Source: Rikenellaceae bacterium (lineage in GTDB: Bacteria; Bacteroidota; Bacteroidia; Bacteroidales; Rikenellaceae). From it: a stretch of DNA of 7,041 nucleotides. A model generated the notes under the pieces. It made no database searches. It saw only the letters and a list, made by a program, of their open reading frames with translations, and was not told the DNA's origin. A program made the position numbers and the translations under genes. The stretch spans positions 1 to 7,041 of the forward strand of contig JAJBVQ010000025.1 of the NCBI GenBank assembly GCA_020859745.1, read 5' to 3'. Below are positions 5,293 to 7,041 of this stretch, piece by piece (the stretch's first letter is position 1; each line of letters starts with the position of its first letter).

Positions 5293-5820
5293 ATGAACAA
5301 TAACCCTATACGGATCGAATGCAACGGCTTCATCCTGCGGCCTTTCGTGCCGGAGGATGCCTTGTCGCTAGCCCGGCATGCGGACAATGTCCGCATCTGG
5401 AACAACGTCCGCGACCTCTTTCCGCATCCCTACACGCGGGTCGATGCCGACGCATTTATTGCCGTAGCATCGGGTAAAGATCCGGTCCGGGACTTCGCCA
5501 TCGTGATCGGCGGCGAAGCGGTGGGCGGTATCGGTTACGTGCCCGGCACCGACGTGGAGCGCATCAGCGCCGAAGTGGGCTACTGGCTCGGCGAGGCATA
5601 CTGGGGCCGCGGTGTGATGAGCGAAGCGGTCGGGGCGCTGGCCGCGCATATTTTCGCCGCCACGGACATACAACGGCTCTTCGCCACCGTTTTCGGCCAC
5701 AACGCCGCCTCGATGCGGGTGCTCGAAAAAGCCGGGTTCCGGCGGGCGGCCATCTTCCGGAAGGCCGCCGTCAAAAACGGGCGCGTGATCGACCTGCACT
5801 ATTACGACAAAATCAAATAA
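5293..5820 (+). CDS. GNAT-family N-acetyltransferase (RimJ/RimL type)
   Basis: This 175-residue protein belongs to the GNAT superfamily, which transfers acetyl from acetyl-CoA to an amino group. It looks like the Acetyltransf_3 (RimJ/RimL-like) group. The features are an N-terminal LRPF (15-18) strand followed by a helix, EVGYWLGEAYWGRGVMSEAV (94-113) holding the acetyl-CoA pyrophosphate loop WGRGVM, and the C-terminal NAASMRVLEKAGF (137-149) motif that packs against CoA. The frame is open upstream into mnmA, but ATG at 5293 (MNNNPIRIECNGF) gives a normal family start 11 nt after the mnmA stop; the longer version would overlap mnmA by over 100 nt. There is no Shine-Dalgarno sequence, which suggests translation linked to mnmA. 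RimJ/RimL act on ribosomal proteins, but many relatives act on small molecules or antibiotics, so the substrate is open. Confidence 0.9.
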   Translation: MNNNPIRIECNGFILRPFVPEDALSLARHADNVRIWNNVRDLFPHPYTRVDADAFIAVASGKDPVRDFAIVIGGEAVGGIGYVPGTDVERISAEVGYWLGEAYWGRGVMSEAVGALAAHIFAATDIQRLFATVFGHNAASMRVLEKAGFRRAAIFRKAAVKNGRVIDLHYYDKIK

Positions 5821-5829
5821 ACATCACCT

Positions 5830-6147
5830 ATGAACACCTTTTTACTTTCCATCCTGTTGGGGTTGGCCATCGGCCTGATCGACGTGATCCCGATGATTAT
5901 CCAAAAGCTGCCGCGGCACACCAATGTAGCCGCCTTCATACACTATTTCGTCGCCACGGTGGTAATCGTCAACATCGACCTGCCCGGCCTGCCGTGGTGG
6001 ATCGAAGGCGCGGCGGTCGGGCTGGCCCTGATGATCCCCACCCTGATCCACGTCGCTCACGAAGACCGCAAGCCGCTGCCCGTCATCACTGCCAATGCGA
6101 TTATCCTGGGCGAAGCGGCTGCCGTCGCCGCTCATTTCCTGAAATAA
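5830..6147 (+). CDS. Small four-helix integral membrane protein of unknown function
   Basis: I do not recognise a named family for this 105-residue protein. It has four probable transmembrane segments at about 4-24, 33-49, 56-75 and 84-103, with a charged link HEDRK (77-81) between the third and fourth. The first and third helices resemble each other: G-L-A-I-G-L...I-P-M-I-I (11-24) against G-A-A-V-G-L...I-P-T-L-I (60-73), with 7 of 14 identical at a constant offset of 49. This suggests an ancient duplication of a two-helix unit. Polar residues inside or next to helices (Asp18, Gln25, His38, Glu94) could be functional. The inner-membrane location is inferred. ATG at 5830 lies 9 nt after the acetyltransferase stop, and the stop is 10 nt before the DUF1573 start, so it is clearly within the operon. 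Possible roles such as small-molecule transport are speculative. Confidence 0.8.
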   Translation: MNTFLLSILLGLAIGLIDVIPMIIQKLPRHTNVAAFIHYFVATVVIVNIDLPGLPWWIEGAAVGLALMIPTLIHVAHEDRKPLPVITANAIILGEAAAVAAHFLK

Positions 6148-6157
6148 ACCGAACGCT

Positions 6158-7041
6158 ATGAAACAGCTGATCGCATGGCTCGCCCTGCTGCCAAGCCTGT
6201 ACGGCGCGGCCCGGGCCGAAGGGCTGAAAACCGCCAAAATGGTCTTCGAAAGCTATACCTACGATTTCGGGAACATCAAAGAGGTGGACGGCGACGTGAG
6301 CCACACCTTCCGGTTCCGGAACGAAGGCACCCTGCCGCTGGTAATCAACAGCGTCGGCGTCTCGTGCGGCTGCCCCTACCCGCAGTTCAGCAAAGAGCCC
6401 GTGCTGCCCGGCAAAGCGGGCGACATCAAAATCACGTTCGACCCGGCCAACCGCCCCGGCAAGTTCGAGACAGTCATCAGCATCCTGAGCAACGACCCCC
6501 GCGGCAGCATCCGGCTGACCATCACCGGCAACGTCGAAGGGCGGCCGCGCACCATTCAGGACGACTACCCGTTCCGCGTGGCCGGCGGCCTGCGCATCGC
6601 CGACCGGAGCCTCGTGCTGGGCACCCTGCCGCGCGGCAAGGCCACTGTCCGCACCTTGGGTATCGCCAACGGCGGGAATAGCCCTGTCCGGGTCGGGATC
6701 GACGGCTCGTCGCTGCCCGTCTGGCTGACCGTGCGGCCCCGGAAAGCGACCCTCGCACCCGGCGAGCGCAGCGAGATCGTAATGACCCTCGACGCCGCCA
6801 AAGCCGACCTCTGGGGCAAATATGCTTTCGGCTTCGCCCTGACGGTCGACGGCGTGAAGCAGCCCGATCCCGTGGAGGCGACCGTTATTTTCGCCGAGGA
6901 CTTCTCGGCCCTTTCGCGCGCCGAGCTGAAGCTCGCTCCACGCGCCGACTACTCCTCCGGCTTCTCGACTGTCAGCGCCCCGCCGCCGGGCAAAACCCTG
7001 ACGCGCCAGTTCCAGATCAGCAACGGAGGCGAGAAAGATTT
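6158..7041 (+). CDS. Secreted DUF1573 protein with repeated Ig-like domains (3' end outside window)
   Basis: The reading frame from ATG at 6158 stays open to the right edge (294 codons visible), so the gene is cut. Residues 1-20 form a signal peptide (MKQLIAWLALLPSLYGAARA) with a likely cleavage after ARA, so the protein is exported to the periplasm or envelope. Residues about 33-126 are a textbook DUF1573 domain: YDFGNIKEVDGDVSHTFRF (35-53), a beta-sandwich, SVGVSCGCPYPQF (65-77) with the conserved Cys70/Cys72 pair, then DIKITFDP and the GKFETVISILSN strand. A second, diverged Ig-like unit covers about 145-245 (LVLGTLPRGKATVRTLGIAN), and a third begins near 255 (ELKLAP, then RQFQISNGGEKD at the edge). 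DUF1573 proteins are common in Bacteroidetes but poorly understood. The Cys pair could bind metal or form a disulfide. It is the last gene visible in the mnmA operon. Confidence 0.9.
   Translation, partial: MKQLIAWLALLPSLYGAARAEGLKTAKMVFESYTYDFGNIKEVDGDVSHTFRFRNEGTLPLVINSVGVSCGCPYPQFSKEPVLPGKAGDIKITFDPANRPGKFETVISILSNDPRGSIRLTITGNVEGRPRTIQDDYPFRVAGGLRIADRSLVLGTLPRGKATVRTLGIANGGNSPVRVGIDGSSLPVWLTVRPRKATLAPGERSEIVMTLDAAKADLWGKYAFGFALTVDGVKQPDPVEATVIFAEDFSALSRAELKLAPRADYSSGFSTVSAPPPGKTLTRQFQISNGGEKD

Noticed and set aside
6175..6681. A 168-codon plus-strand frame within the DUF1573 region.
   Set aside because: The product is Arg/Pro-rich and out of frame with the DUF1573 gene, which has a signal peptide and clear domain motifs over the same bases.

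Overview
This window looks like a piece of chromosome from a GC-rich member of the Bacteroidales, most like Alistipes or another Rikenellaceae. That placement is inference. It rests on a DUF1573 protein with the SCGC signature, a MnmA with the long insertion I associate with Bacteroidetes, a protein kinase fused to WG repeats, matches to the Bacteroidetes -7 promoter consensus TAnnTTTG, and downstream genes that mostly lack Shine-Dalgarno sequences. There are no rRNA or tRNA genes, insertion sequences, CRISPR arrays or phage genes that I can see.

Layout. (1) Positions 1-643, plus strand: the 3' part of a gene for an outer-membrane beta-barrel protein, cut by the left edge. (2) Positions 657-2168, minus strand: a convergent gene, 13 nt from the first, for a serine/threonine-kinase-like protein with a C-terminal array of five WG repeats. 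(3) Positions 2169-2513: a GC-rich intergenic stretch with hairpins and short repeated motifs. (4) Positions 2514-3713, minus strand: a PLP-dependent class I/II aminotransferase. (5) Positions 3714-4078: a divergent intergenic region with a candidate promoter on each strand, several hairpins and further copies of the motifs seen in (3). (6) Positions 4079-7041, plus strand: a compact operon with gaps of 9-11 nt. It holds mnmA (tRNA 2-thiouridylase), a RimJ/RimL-type GNAT acetyltransferase, a four-helix small membrane protein, and a secreted DUF1573 protein cut by the right edge.

How the genes relate. MnmA makes the 2-thio group of wobble uridine in tRNAs for Lys, Glu and Gln, and the next gene is of the N-acetyltransferase type that often modifies ribosomal proteins, so the first half of the operon may be translation-related. 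The second half encodes envelope proteins, so co-transcription may be all they share. The aminotransferase is a central-metabolism enzyme whose exact substrate cannot be read from the sequence.

I found no convincing new multi-gene system. The items most worth a second look are the kinase-WG fusion, the apparent internal duplication in the small membrane protein, and the hairpin-rich repeats that flank the aminotransferase gene on both sides.
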